In this document: positions 38,297 through 46,618 of the stretch, piece by piece
Position numbering within the stretch: position 1 is the stretch's first letter
Layout: every line of letters starts with the position of its first letter
DNA from: Solirubrobacteraceae bacterium
Lineage (GTDB): Bacteria; Actinomycetota; Thermoleophilia; Solirubrobacterales; Solirubrobacteraceae
Direction: 5' to 3'
Assembly (NCBI GenBank): GCA_017882445.1
Contig: JADGPK010000014.1
Span: 1 to 59,011, forward strand
DNA length: 59,011 nucleotides
Made by a program: the position numbers and the translations under genes
Notes under the pieces: generated by a model
Databases searched by the model: none
What the model was told of the DNA's origin: nothing
What the model saw: only the letters and a program-made list of their open reading frames with translations

Positions 38297-38915
38297 ATGT
38301 CGCGCGGTGCCACAGCCAGGCTGTTCGTGGCGGTCGATCCGCCACCGGAGGTGTGCGCCGAGCTGGCAGCCTGGGCGCGCGCCCTGCCCGGGTGCGCGGG
38401 CACGGGGGAAGACAGGAGTGCGCGCGGAGCGCTGCGGGTGCTCGACGCGCGGTCGCTGCATCTGACGCTGTGCTTCCTGGGTAGCCGGCCTGTGGGGGAG
38501 ATGGATGCGCTGGGCTTGGCGCTTGGCGCGTGCACCGAGCGCGTCGGCGAGCTGTCCGTGGGGGTTCCGCTGTGGCTTCCGCCGAGGCGGCCGCGTGCGC
38601 TGGCGGTGGAGATCGGCGATCCCCGGGAAGAGCTCGCCCGCCTGCAGGAGCGCGTCGCGGCCGCGCTCGCAGAAGGCAGCGGATGGACGCCACAGCGACG
38701 ACGCTTGCGCGCCCACATCACCGTGGCGCGCATGCGCTCGGACGCTCGCTCCACATCCTCCCTGCGGCCCCTGCCCGCAACGCCGCGGCTGAGATTCACC
38801 CCGCGTAGGATCGCCCTGTACCGCTCGTGGCTCGAGCCCGCCGGTGCCACCTTACGAGAGCGTCGCGAGCTACGAGCTCGTGGAGGGCGCCGCGGAGCCG
38901 TCGCTGCACGCGTAG
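38297..38915 (+). CDS. thpR: RNA 2',3'-cyclic phosphodiesterase ThpR (C-terminal frameshift)
   Basis: A 2H phosphoesterase. Both active-site motifs are intact: HLTL in LHLTLCFLG and HITV in RAHITVARM. The family C-terminus (YRSWLEPAGA followed by a Y-E...Y-E-L strand) is split between frames. In frame 0 the protein runs on from LEPAGAT into a basic nonsense tail of about 240 residues, ending at 39568. Shifting by one base at about 38851-38852 gives [12 protein letters not shown] and a stop at 38913-38915, the expected end. So there is one extra base, whether true mutation, programmed shift or sequence error. Its end overlaps the gene on the other strand by 46 bases. Confidence 0.75.
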
Positions 38916-39496
38916 GCTCCGCTGGGCGAGCGCACCGGAGCGCTGCCGTCTTCGCACAGCGCTTCCGTCGGGACGGTTGGGTCTTCGGATTTCGAGGCGC
39001 AGGTGTTGGGAGCTTCCGCTTCGCAGCCCGTTTCGCTCCCGCCCGAGCCGTCTTCGGAGGCGGGCGCGCAGCTCGGTGCTGTGGCTTCTTCGCAGCCCCC
39101 GGGGGCCTGGCTCGTGGACGACGGATGCGTGATCCTCGTGCCTGCGCTCGTCCTGGGGACCGCGTGCCGGGCGTTGCGGCGCTTGCTCGCGCGGCGGCCG
39201 TGGGCCTTGTGCCTGGGCACAGCGTGGGCACAGGCGCGGACGGAGCGCCTGGAATGCGAGGTGGAGGAGACCGGGCAGGTGATCCTCCGCGATCGCGCCA
39301 GCGACTGGCGGGGCGCCAGGAGCGACGTGACGCAGAGGGCCAACGAAAGTGCCGCGATGAGGGTGAGCAGGCGGAGGGGCAACGTGATCTCCGGCGTGAG
39401 GATCGATGGGTCGAAGAAGGCATCGTCGCTCGCTACCGCGGGGCCGAGCCGGAGCACGGGTCCGTGGACGAAGAGCGGGCGGGCCACGGATGGCAT
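38870..39496 (-). CDS. putative exported Cys/Ser-rich protein
   Basis: A protein of 208 residues. A membrane or signal helix at about 39-61 ([24 protein letters not shown]) is followed by a His/Arg-rich stretch, then a Ser/Gly/Cys-rich tail with several Cys and two CxDGSA units ([19 protein letters not shown]). Secretion and disulphides are likely; the function is unknown. The true start may be internal, since the first 30 residues lie ahead of the helix. It is transcribed away from recA, whose SOS box is 42 bases from its ATG. Confidence 0.65.
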   Translation of the reverse strand: MPSVARPLFVHGPVLRLGPAVASDDAFFDPSILTPEITLPLRLLTLIAALSLALCVTSLLAPRQSLARSRRITCPVSSTSHSRRSVRACAHAVPRHKAHGRRASKRRNARHAVPRTSAGTRITHPSSTSQAPGGCEEATAPSCAPASEDGSGGSETGCEAEAPNTCASKSEDPTVPTEALCEDGSAPVRSPSGAYACSDGSAAPSTSS

Positions 39497-39537
39497 CTTG
39501 CGGGCGCCGGGGGCGCACGGGCGCGGGCGATGAATGC

Positions 39538-39571
39538 GAACAACTGTTCCGTCCGGAGCGCCGTCTAGATT
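39538..39571 (+). promoter_or_regulatory. recA promoter with LexA (SOS) box
   Basis: CGAAC-AACT-GTTCC (core GAAC at 39538-39541, GTTC at 39546-39549) fits the Gram-positive LexA consensus CGAAC-N4-GTTCG. TAGATT (39566-39571) is a good -10; at 17-base spacing the -35 falls inside the LexA box, so LexA would block polymerase. A GAGGAG ribosome-binding site precedes the ATG. Confidence 0.8.
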
Positions 39572-39603
39572 GCCCGCTCCATTTCGAACCGAGGAGTTTG
39601 ACC

Positions 39604-40725
39604 ATGTCCGTGACCGATCAGGAGAAGTCGGCCAAGGCGCGCGACGCCGCCCTGCAGGGTGCGCTCACCCAGATCGAGCGCGAGTTCGGCAAGGGCTCGG
39701 TCATGCGCATGGGCGACGAGGGCGCCCAGGTGCGCTGCGACGCGATCCCGACGGGGGCGCTCTCGCTCGACCTGGCGCTCGGGATCGGCGGTGTGCCCCG
39801 GGGGCGCATCGTCGAGCTCTACGGTCCGGAGTCCTCGGGCAAGACGACGCTCATCTACCACGTGCTCGCCGAGGCGCAGAAGCTCGGCGGGGTGTGCGCG
39901 TTCATCGACGCCGAGCACTCGATGGATCCTCTGTACGCGAAGCAGATCGGCGTGGATATCGACGAGCTGCTCGTCTCCCAGCCCGACTACGGCGAGCAGG
40001 CCCTGGAGATCGCCGACATGCTCGTGCGCTCCGGCGCCGTGGACGTGGTGGCGATCGACTCCGTCGCCGCCCTGACTCCGCGCGTGGAGCTCGAGGGGCA
40101 GATGGGAGACCAGACGGTCGGTGCGCAGGCGCGCATGATGTCCCAGGCGATGCGCAAGCTCGCGGGCAACCTCAACCGCACGCAGACGCTCTGCATCCTC
40201 ACCAACCAGATCCGCGAAAAGGTCGGCGTCATGTTCGGATCGCCCGAGACCCAGCCGGGTGGGCGTGCGCTGAAGTTCTACGCCTCCCAGCGCCTTGACA
40301 TCAGGCGCATCGAGACGCTCAAGGACGGCACCGAGGCGGTCGGCAACCGCGTGCGCGTGAAGGTCGTCAAGAACAAGGTCGCCGCCCCGTTCCGCCAGGC
40401 CGAGTTCGACATCGAGTTCGGCAAGGGCATCTCGACGTCGGGCTGTCTCATCGACCTGGGTCTCGAGCACAACATCGTCTCGAAGTCGGGCTCGTTCTTC
40501 TCCTATGGCGACGACCGTCTCGGCCAGGGACGCGGCAACGCCAAGGCGCACCTCGACGCGAATCCCGCGATGGCGAAGGAGATCGAAGACAAGATCTACG
40601 CGGCGCTCGGACTCGGCACGCCGCAGGACCTCGTGACGCCGATCGACCGCGACACAGCCGGGTCGGGGCCGCAGGACACCGGTTCACCGCCGCTCGCCAG
40701 TGAACCGGTGGTCGCCGCCGCGTAG
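39604..40725 (+). CDS. recA: recombinase RecA
   Basis: DNA strand-exchange ATPase and SOS co-protease, 373 residues. Walker [10 protein letters not shown] near 74-82, Walker [14 protein letters not shown], loop L2 region with [13 protein letters not shown], and [16 protein letters not shown]-terminal Ser/Pro/Ala tail of about 30 residues. No recX follows. ATG at 39604, 10 bases after GAGGAG. The last coding bases form a strong 11-bp inverted repeat (40677-40710). Confidence 0.97.
   Translation: MSVTDQEKSAKARDAALQGALTQIEREFGKGSVMRMGDEGAQVRCDAIPTGALSLDLALGIGGVPRGRIVELYGPESSGKTTLIYHVLAEAQKLGGVCAFIDAEHSMDPLYAKQIGVDIDELLVSQPDYGEQALEIADMLVRSGAVDVVAIDSVAALTPRVELEGQMGDQTVGAQARMMSQAMRKLAGNLNRTQTLCILTNQIREKVGVMFGSPETQPGGRALKFYASQRLDIRRIETLKDGTEAVGNRVRVKVVKNKVAAPFRQAEFDIEFGKGISTSGCLIDLGLEHNIVSKSGSFFSYGDDRLGQGRGNAKAHLDANPAMAKEIEDKIYAALGLGTPQDLVTPIDRDTAGSGPQDTGSPPLASEPVVAAA
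40677..40710. repeat. perfect 11-bp inverted repeat at the 3' end of recA
   Basis: CACCGGTTCAC and GTGAACCGGTG flank a 12-base spacer, 16 bases from the recA stop. It may fold in mRNA as a stable hairpin (stability or pausing) or be a dimeric protein site. No T-run follows. Confidence 0.55.
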
Positions 40726-40778
40726 GCAGGTCGTCGTTTCCGTGGAGTTTCGTCCCAAGGTGCGCATAGGGTGCGGCG

Positions 40779-40970
40779 ATGGGCCAGTTTCCGTCCCTGA
40801 AGGCAAGGCGACTCAGGCCAACGGCCCCGCGGCTCGAATCGTTGGGGGAATTCTACGGTCACGAATCTCGGCGTATTACGGTTGCGCAGTTCACCGGGCG
40901 GCTTCGATCATGGTCGGATGGTGGGTCCTGCAGGAGCCGGGGGCCCCGAGTTGGGGGCTGGCATTGCTAG
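40779..40970 (+). CDS. small ORF between recA and the GGDEF-EAL gene
   Basis: A 63-residue basic ORF beginning MGQFPSLKARRLR. A TAGGGT box (40767-40772) ends 6 bases before the ATG, the same leaderless arrangement seen at proven genes nearby. The first dozen residues recall the N-terminus of HicA/YcfA-type mRNA interferases, but the likeness stops there, so it may be a decayed remnant or chance. The rest of 40726-41019 shows no gene. Confidence 0.3.
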   Translation: MGQFPSLKARRLRPTAPRLESLGEFYGHESRRITVAQFTGRLRSWSDGGSCRSRGPRVGGWHC

Positions 40971-41019
40971 GCGTTTTGTCCATCGCCGAGGCAGGCCCTG
41001 CCTGAACCTGCTCCCGGGT

Positions 41020-43275
41020 GTGAGCTTGCCGCGGTCAGCGACGAGCGACGAGGTGTCGCTGACGCGTGCGCTCGCCTACCTCCAGCTCACGGGCGCCGGG
41101 CTGGCAGTCGTATGGCTCGTCTCGCCTTCGATCACCGGGGTGGACCGGGGCGGGATGATCAGCGTCGCGTGTGTCGCGACCGTTTTTGCCGCGGTGCTGT
41201 TGCGCGTTCCGGTGCAGACCCGGTGGGCGGCGCCGATCGTCGTGGCCAACTCCTTATTGCTCTCGGGCTACATCTTCTTCGGCGGAGACTCGGCGAGCGC
41301 GTTTGGCCTGCTGTATCTGGTTGCCGCGGCCGGTGCGGCCTGGTTCCTATCTGGCGTCAAGACGATCGTCGTGATCGGATGGCTCGGGGGTACCTATGCG
41401 CTGACGCTTTGGTTTGCTCATGCTCCGGGGGAGCCCGCTTGGCCGGGATTGTCGGGCGAAGACTCCGGTTCCCTGCTGGCCGGGGTGGGTGCGCTCTGTG
41501 CGACAACGCTGCTCACGAGGAGACTCAACCGCCGCTTACTCGAAGGCGACCAGCGATTGGGGTCGGTGGTCGAGTTCTCGAGGGATGCCGTGAATGGCGT
41601 GGATCGCGACGGCGTGATCACCGTCTGGAGTCCTGGAGCGGAGCGGATGTACGGATATGCGGCGTCTGAAGCGATCGGTCAGCCAATTAGTCTGATCCAC
41701 CCGCCTGTGCATCGAGGTTCGGAGCAGGAGGTCGTACGCCGCGTATTGGGGGGCGAGCGGATCGAGAACTATGAGACTCAGCGGATGTCTAAGGACGGAT
41801 CCGTCGTGACCGTCTCTATGTCGATCTCCCCGATCTGGGACGCGCACCGCCGGGTGGTCGGCGCGTCGAGCATCGCGCGTGACATGACGGCCTCGCTACG
41901 CGCACAGGAGGCGACCCGCCACGATTCGCTTTACGACGGCCTGACCGGGCTGCCGAACCGGACCCTGCTCCTCGACCTCGTCAAGCGCGCGCTGGCTCGG
42001 AACGATCGGCTCCGTCAACCGCTGGCTGTCCTCTTCATTGACCTTGACCATTTCAGGCTGGTCAACGACAGCCTCGGCCGCGAGACGGGCGATGAGCTGT
42101 TGCGCCTGGTAGTCCCGCGGCTTCTGCGCGCTATCCGCCCGAGCGACACGCTCGCGCGCCTCGGCGGAGACGAGTTTGCGGTGCTATGCGAACAGCTGCC
42201 CTCGGAGGCGTCCGCCATTCGTATTGCCAATGAGCTGATAGGCGCGCTGGATGAGCCGATTGTGCTCGGCGGCGCCGAGCACTCGGGCAGCGCGAGCATA
42301 GGCGTAGCTTTCAGCACCCCCGAGTCCAGTGCCGCCGAGCTCCTCCGCGATGCGGATGCGGCCATGTACCGCGCCAAGGCAGCCGGGGGTGGTCGAGCCG
42401 AGCTATTCGACCAAGAGATGCGCGCTAGCGTCCTCGGCCGCATCCGTACCGAGGCGGCTCTCCGCAGCGCCCTCGCCGATGAGAACCAGATCTACGTTCA
42501 CTATCAGCCCTTGGTGTCCCTGCAAAGCGGTCAAATCGTCGGCGCGGAGGCGCTCGCCCGTTGGCGACACCCCGACTGGGGGCCCGTGCCGCCTATGGAG
42601 TTCATACCGGTCGCCGAGGAAAGCGGCCTGATTCACGAGCTCGGCGCACAGGTCATGCGCCGAGCAGCGCACGAGTCCGCTGTCTGGCAAGAGGCTCCGG
42701 ACTTCGCCGGTATCGCCGTGAACGTCTCAACCAGGCAACTCGTCGAGCCCGACGAGGTGGCGAGGCTCGTACGCGACGTGATCGCCGCGGAGGGCATCCC
42801 GCCGGGCTTCCTCACACTAGAGATCACCGAGAGTGTGCTGATCGAACACCTCGACGCTGGGCGGGACGCTCTCGAATCGCTCGCGGAGCTCGGCATCGGC
42901 CTGTCGCTCGACGATTTCGGCACGGGCTACAGCTCGCTGAGCTATCTGGCCGATCTGCCGTTCGACAGCGTCAAGATAGATCAGTCGCTGACCGCGAACA
43001 TCGTCCACACGCCGCACGCCGACGCTCTCGCCGCTGCCATCATCCAGATGGGCCAGGCGCTCGGCAAACAGATGATCGCCGAGGGTGTCGAGACGCTGGA
43101 CCAGGCCGCTCGCCTCCAGGCACTCGGCTGTGACATCGCCCAGGGCTTCTACTTCGCGCAGCCCATGGCACCCGCAATGCTCACCGCGCTGCTCAGGCAT
43201 CGGCACACCTGGCTGCCGCTCATCGGCATAGCCACGCATGCAGCTACGGCGGCGACCCATTCGCACGGCCCGTGA
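41020..43275 (+). CDS. membrane PAS-GGDEF-EAL cyclic-di-GMP enzyme
   Basis: A protein of 751 residues. About five membrane helices fill residues 10-165. A PAS domain follows (VVEFSRDAVNGVDRDGVITVWSPG, split: DAVNGVDRDGVITV), then a GGDEF diguanylate cyclase domain with intact RLGGDEF and an I-site RPSD five residues before it, and an EAL phosphodiesterase domain with EAL in GAEALARW, NVSTRQL, LEITES, DDFGTGYSS, KIDQS and AEGVET. Both catalytic sets look intact, so it may make and break c-di-GMP. GTG 41020 is chosen; in-frame codons back to 40882 have unlike codon use. Confidence 0.9.
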   Translation: MSLPRSATSDEVSLTRALAYLQLTGAGLAVVWLVSPSITGVDRGGMISVACVATVFAAVLLRVPVQTRWAAPIVVANSLLLSGYIFFGGDSASAFGLLYLVAAAGAAWFLSGVKTIVVIGWLGGTYALTLWFAHAPGEPAWPGLSGEDSGSLLAGVGALCATTLLTRRLNRRLLEGDQRLGSVVEFSRDAVNGVDRDGVITVWSPGAERMYGYAASEAIGQPISLIHPPVHRGSEQEVVRRVLGGERIENYETQRMSKDGSVVTVSMSISPIWDAHRRVVGASSIARDMTASLRAQEATRHDSLYDGLTGLPNRTLLLDLVKRALARNDRLRQPLAVLFIDLDHFRLVNDSLGRETGDELLRLVVPRLLRAIRPSDTLARLGGDEFAVLCEQLPSEASAIRIANELIGALDEPIVLGGAEHSGSASIGVAFSTPESSAAELLRDADAAMYRAKAAGGGRAELFDQEMRASVLGRIRTEAALRSALADENQIYVHYQPLVSLQSGQIVGAEALARWRHPDWGPVPPMEFIPVAEESGLIHELGAQVMRRAAHESAVWQEAPDFAGIAVNVSTRQLVEPDEVARLVRDVIAAEGIPPGFLTLEITESVLIEHLDAGRDALESLAELGIGLSLDDFGTGYSSLSYLADLPFDSVKIDQSLTANIVHTPHADALAAAIIQMGQALGKQMIAEGVETLDQAARLQALGCDIAQGFYFAQPMAPAMLTALLRHRHTWLPLIGIATHAATAATHSHGP

Positions 43276-43280
43276 CCGCC

Positions 43281-43416
43281 AAAACTCCCAGTCGCCTGCT
43301 CTGGCCTCTTCCGACACGACGGCCAGCCCTCGCAGGTGCGGCTCCTCGCGGAGGAGGCGCCCGCGCCCGCGCGGCGTGGTGGAGTCGTTCACCTCACCGC
43401 AGACGATGACGTGATC
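43281..43416 (-). pseudogene. possible fragment of an RCK/TrkA-N domain protein
   Basis: On the minus strand a short stretch reads RDHVIVCG, then TTPRGRGRLLREEPHLRGLAVVSEE. This resembles the first strands of the NAD-binding RCK domain of potassium channels (pattern HVIVCG-x-N-D, LLREEPHL, VVSE). The glycine pattern is broken and there is no surrounding gene: upstream and downstream are miaB and the GGDEF-EAL gene. I treat it as a possible remnant. The rest of 43276-43520 contains only the candidate miaB promoter. Confidence 0.25.
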
Positions 43417-43482
43417 CCGCCCGGCGCGCTGCGAATCTTCGGGGAGCCGGGGCGATGAGAGCGGTCGGCTACGGATCGGGGC

Positions 43483-43488
43483 TAGTCT
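43483..43488 (+). promoter_or_regulatory. candidate miaB -10 box
   Basis: TAGTCT lies 32 bases before the miaB ATG at 43521. No strong -35 or Shine-Dalgarno is evident. Confidence 0.3.
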
Positions 43489-43520
43489 CTGGGCGACGCG
43501 CAAGGCCCGCCCAGCAACCC

Positions 43521-44900
43521 ATGATGCAGTCAAATAGACAATTGCGCTACCACCTGACGACGTTCGGCTGCCAGATGAACGAGCACGACTCCGAGCGGAT
43601 GAAGGGAATGCTCGAGTCGCTCGGGTACGCGGAGGCCGATCGGCGCAGCGAGGCCGACCTGATCCTGTTCAACACCTGCTCGATTCGCGAGACGGCCGAC
43701 AGCCGCTTCATCGCGCACCTCGGCGAGGCCAGGCGCCTGAAGCGCGAATCGCCCGAGCGCGTCGTCGGGGTCGGCGGATGCTGGGCGCAGTCGGTCAAGG
43801 AGGAGGTGTTCGAGCGCTTTCCGTTCGTCGATGTTGCCTTTGGTCCCGGCCAGGTGAACAAGCTCGCGGAGTTCCTGACCAGCGACTCGCTCACCGCGCA
43901 GGGCTACTTCGAGTTCGAGGGTTTCACCGGGCGTCTCCCCGCGCGGCGCGAGCGGCCGTTCCAGGGCTGGGTGCAGATCAGCGTGGGGTGCAACTGCGCG
44001 TGCTCCTACTGCATCGTGCCCTCGACGCGTGGAAGAGAGGTGAGCCGTCCGCTGGCGGAGCTCGTGGCGGAGGTCGAGGCGATGGCGGTCGACGGCGTGA
44101 AGGAAGTCACGCTGCTGGGGCAGAACGTGAACTCATACGGGCGCGACCTACCGTCCGGGCCGTCGCCGGCGGTCGCCGCGGCGGCCGGCCGGCGCGAGGG
44201 CGCAAGCTTCGCTGAGCTGCTCAGGCTGCTGGACGGGATCGACGGCATCGAGCGGATCCGCTACACGAGCCCGCACCCGAAGGACATGCGCGAGGACGTG
44301 GTCCGCGCCCACGCGGAGCTGGCGAGCGTGTGCGAGCACATCCATCTGCCGCTGCAGTCGAGCTCCAGCCGCATCCTGAAGGCGATGCGCCGCACCTACG
44401 ATCGCGCACGCTACATGGACCGCGTGGCGATGATCCGCGAGCACGTTCCCGACGCGTCGCTGAGCACGGACATCATCGTCGGCTTCCCCGGGGAGACCGA
44501 CGAGGACTTCGAGGAGACCCTGGAGGTGGTCGAGGAGGTGGTCTACGACAGCGCCTTCACGTTCATGTTCTCGCCCCGTCGCGGCACCGAGGCCGCCGAG
44601 ATCACGGCCGGCCTGGTGGAGCACCCGATCAAGGTGCAGCGGATGGCACGGCTGCTGGAGCTCGTCCAGCGTGGTGCGCGCGAGCGGGCGCAGCGGTTCG
44701 TCGGGCGTACGCTCGAGGTGCTCGTGGAAGGGCCCTCGCGCACCGACCCCGACCGCCTGCGCGGTCGCACCCGCCACAACAAGGTCGTGAACTTCGCAGG
44801 ACTCGCCTGCGCCGGTGAGCTGACGGACGTGGAGATCCTCGCGGCCACCAGCCAGACGCTCGCCGGCGAGGAACGCCTGCTGGCGCGCGCAGCCGTCTAG
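43521..44900 (+). CDS. miaB: tRNA-2-methylthio-N6-isopentenyladenosine-37 methylthiotransferase
   Basis: A radical-SAM enzyme that adds a methylthio group to i6A37 of tRNA. A protein of 459 residues: N-terminal MTTase domain with cysteines in TFGCQMNEHDSE, FNTCSIRE and VGGCWAQ holding one [4Fe-4S] cluster, radical-SAM CxxxCxxC in CNCACSYCIVPSTRGRE, and a C-terminal TRAM domain. An Ala/Gly-rich insertion follows NSYGRDLP. Its product acts on tRNA first modified by MiaA, encoded nearby. The convergent SDR gene ends 10 bases away. Confidence 0.93.
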   Translation: MMQSNRQLRYHLTTFGCQMNEHDSERMKGMLESLGYAEADRRSEADLILFNTCSIRETADSRFIAHLGEARRLKRESPERVVGVGGCWAQSVKEEVFERFPFVDVAFGPGQVNKLAEFLTSDSLTAQGYFEFEGFTGRLPARRERPFQGWVQISVGCNCACSYCIVPSTRGREVSRPLAELVAEVEAMAVDGVKEVTLLGQNVNSYGRDLPSGPSPAVAAAAGRREGASFAELLRLLDGIDGIERIRYTSPHPKDMREDVVRAHAELASVCEHIHLPLQSSSSRILKAMRRTYDRARYMDRVAMIREHVPDASLSTDIIVGFPGETDEDFEETLEVVEEVVYDSAFTFMFSPRRGTEAAEITAGLVEHPIKVQRMARLLELVQRGARERAQRFVGRTLEVLVEGPSRTDPDRLRGRTRHNKVVNFAGLACAGELTDVEILAATSQTLAGEERLLARAAV

Positions 44901-44910
44901 CGTGAGGAGC

Positions 44911-45702
44911 TCAGCGCCGCTCGCGCTGGGCGGCGTGCATCTTGCGGGCGATCTCGTCAGAGCCGAGCCTGCGCGCCACGTTGGCCGCGAGCTCCGGGGC
45001 CAGCCCCGCGAACATCGTGCTGGCCCGAAGCGGCAGGGGGGCGACGTCGATCTCCGCGCGGTTGCGCTCGATGGCGCGGACGACCGCGCGCGCCACGTCC
45101 TGCGGCGAGCGCGTCCCGACGCCGGGCGGAAGCTTGATGCCCATGTCGGCGAACATGCCGGCGTCACGGATGAACCCCGGGAAGACAGCTGAGACGCCCA
45201 CGCCGCTGTCGCGCAGGTCCGCGCGCAGGGCGGAGGCAAAACCGCGCAGCCCGTACTTGGAGGCGTTGTACAGCGCGGTGCCCGGCGTGGCTGCCTTGCC
45301 GGACAGCGAGGACATGAACAGCAGGTGCCCGCGTCCCCGCCTGACCATGGCCGGGGCGAGCGCGTGGGCCAGGACGATGGGGGCGCGCAGGTTGACCTCG
45401 AGCGCCCGATCGATCTCGGCCACCGAGAAGGAGTCCAGCGGGCCCGAGGCGGGCAGCGCGGCGTTGGCCAGGAGGATGTCGACCTCGCCCGCCTCGCCGA
45501 TCAGCCGTTCGAGCGCGGCGTGGTCGCTGAGATCGATCGCCAGCGCGCGTGCGCCCAGCTCTGCCGCGAGTGGTTCGAGCACCTCGGCACGCCGTCCCGT
45601 GAGGATCAGCTCGGCGCCGCGCGCGCCCAGCGCGCGCGCGATCGCGTGGCCGAGGCCGCCTGTCGCGCCTGTGAGCAGCACGGTGGAGCCCGGAATCTGC
45701 AC
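44911..45702 (-). CDS. short-chain dehydrogenase/reductase
   Basis: A 263-residue Rossmann-fold oxidoreductase. Cofactor motif TGATGGLGHAIA, NAALPASG, Ser in MSSLSG and the YNASK (YxxxK) active site, all present. The GR at the end of the second strand (LTGRRAEVL) suggests NADP. Substrate unknown. GTG at 45702 starts right at the first strand; an ATG at 45723 would overlap miaA's start. Divergent from miaA by 19 bases, convergent with miaB. Confidence 0.88.
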   Translation of the reverse strand: MQIPGSTVLLTGATGGLGHAIARALGARGAELILTGRRAEVLEPLAAELGARALAIDLSDHAALERLIGEAGEVDILLANAALPASGPLDSFSVAEIDRALEVNLRAPIVLAHALAPAMVRRGRGHLLFMSSLSGKAATPGTALYNASKYGLRGFASALRADLRDSGVGVSAVFPGFIRDAGMFADMGIKLPPGVGTRSPQDVARAVVRAIERNRAEIDVAPLPLRASTMFAGLAPELAANVARRLGSDEIARKMHAAQRERR

Positions 45703-45721
45703 GAGCTGTGACCCTACAGGC

Positions 45722-46618
45722 ATGAAGATCCTCGCGCTATTGGGGCCGACCGGCGTCGGCAAGACCGCCGTGGCGGTCGCGCTCGCCGAGCTCTTGCGCG
45801 CGCGCGGCGAGGACCCGGTGGCGGTGTCAGCGGACGCCCTGCAGGTGTACATGGGCCTGGAGACCCTCACGGGGGTGGCCTCCGCCGCCGAGCAGGCGCT
45901 CCTGGAGCACCGCCTGGTGGCCTTCCTGCCGAGCGACGCGACCTTCAGCGTCGGTGAGTACTCGCAGCTCGCCCACGCGGAGATCGACGGGCTGCTGGCG
46001 GCGGGCCGCAGGCCGATCGTGGTGGGCGGCACTGGCCTGTACGTGCGCGCCGCGCTCGGTGACCTCGATCTGCGCCCGCCGCCCCCGGAAGGCGTGCGCG
46101 AGCGCTGGACGAGCGTGCTCTCCCAGCGGGGGCCCGTCGCTCTCCACGCGGTGCTCGCACAGCGAGCCGGCTGGGCGGCTGAGGGGATCGACCCCAACGA
46201 CAGCCAGCGTCTAGTGCGCGCGCTCGAGCTCCTGGATCTCGGAGAGCTCGAGCCGCCCGAGGGTCCGTCACAGCTGTGGAGCAAGGAAATGCGTCATCCG
46301 ACGCTGCTGGCAGGGCTGACAATGGAGCGCGAGGCACTCTACGCCGCCATCGATGAGCGCGTGGAGGCGATGATCGCCGCGGGAGTCGTCGAGGAGGTGC
46401 GCCGCGCGCACGCGCTTGGCGCCTCGGAGACGGCGCGCAAGGCGCTCGGCTTTCGGGAGCTGCTGCTGGGCGACTCCGACATGATGAAGCGGCGCACACG
46501 CAACTACGCAAAGCGCCAGCTCACCTGGATGCGCAAGCTCGCAGGCGTGCGCACGATCAACGTGACCGGACGCGACGCGGTCGCCGTCGCGCACGAGATC
46601 CTAGACTCCGGCGCCTGA
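45722..46618 (+). CDS. miaA: tRNA dimethylallyltransferase
   Basis: Adds an isopentenyl group to A37 of tRNAs reading UNN codons, the substrate for MiaB. A protein of 298 residues. P-loop GPTGVGKTAVAVALAE, VSADALQVYMGLETLTG, VVGGTGLYVRA, GFRELL and NYAKRQLTWMRKL. ATG at 45722. It overlaps dapF by TGATG, giving the cluster miaA-dapF-dapL-hflX. Confidence 0.94.
   Translation: MKILALLGPTGVGKTAVAVALAELLRARGEDPVAVSADALQVYMGLETLTGVASAAEQALLEHRLVAFLPSDATFSVGEYSQLAHAEIDGLLAAGRRPIVVGGTGLYVRAALGDLDLRPPPPEGVRERWTSVLSQRGPVALHAVLAQRAGWAAEGIDPNDSQRLVRALELLDLGELEPPEGPSQLWSKEMRHPTLLAGLTMEREALYAAIDERVEAMIAAGVVEEVRRAHALGASETARKALGFRELLLGDSDMMKRRTRNYAKRQLTWMRKLAGVRTINVTGRDAVAVAHEILDSGA

Noticed and set aside
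38297-39568. A 423-codon open frame extending thpR
   Set aside because: After residue 185 the translation is Arg/Gly-rich noise antisense to a better gene; the family C-terminus continues in another frame.
40779-40970. HicA-type toxin gene
   Set aside because: Only the first dozen residues resemble the family; no catalytic His context or antitoxin gene follows.
40882-41019. Upstream start for the GGDEF-EAL gene at 40882
   Set aside because: Codon use and composition differ from the coding part, and the Gly/Arg-rich 46 residues precede the first membrane helix without function.
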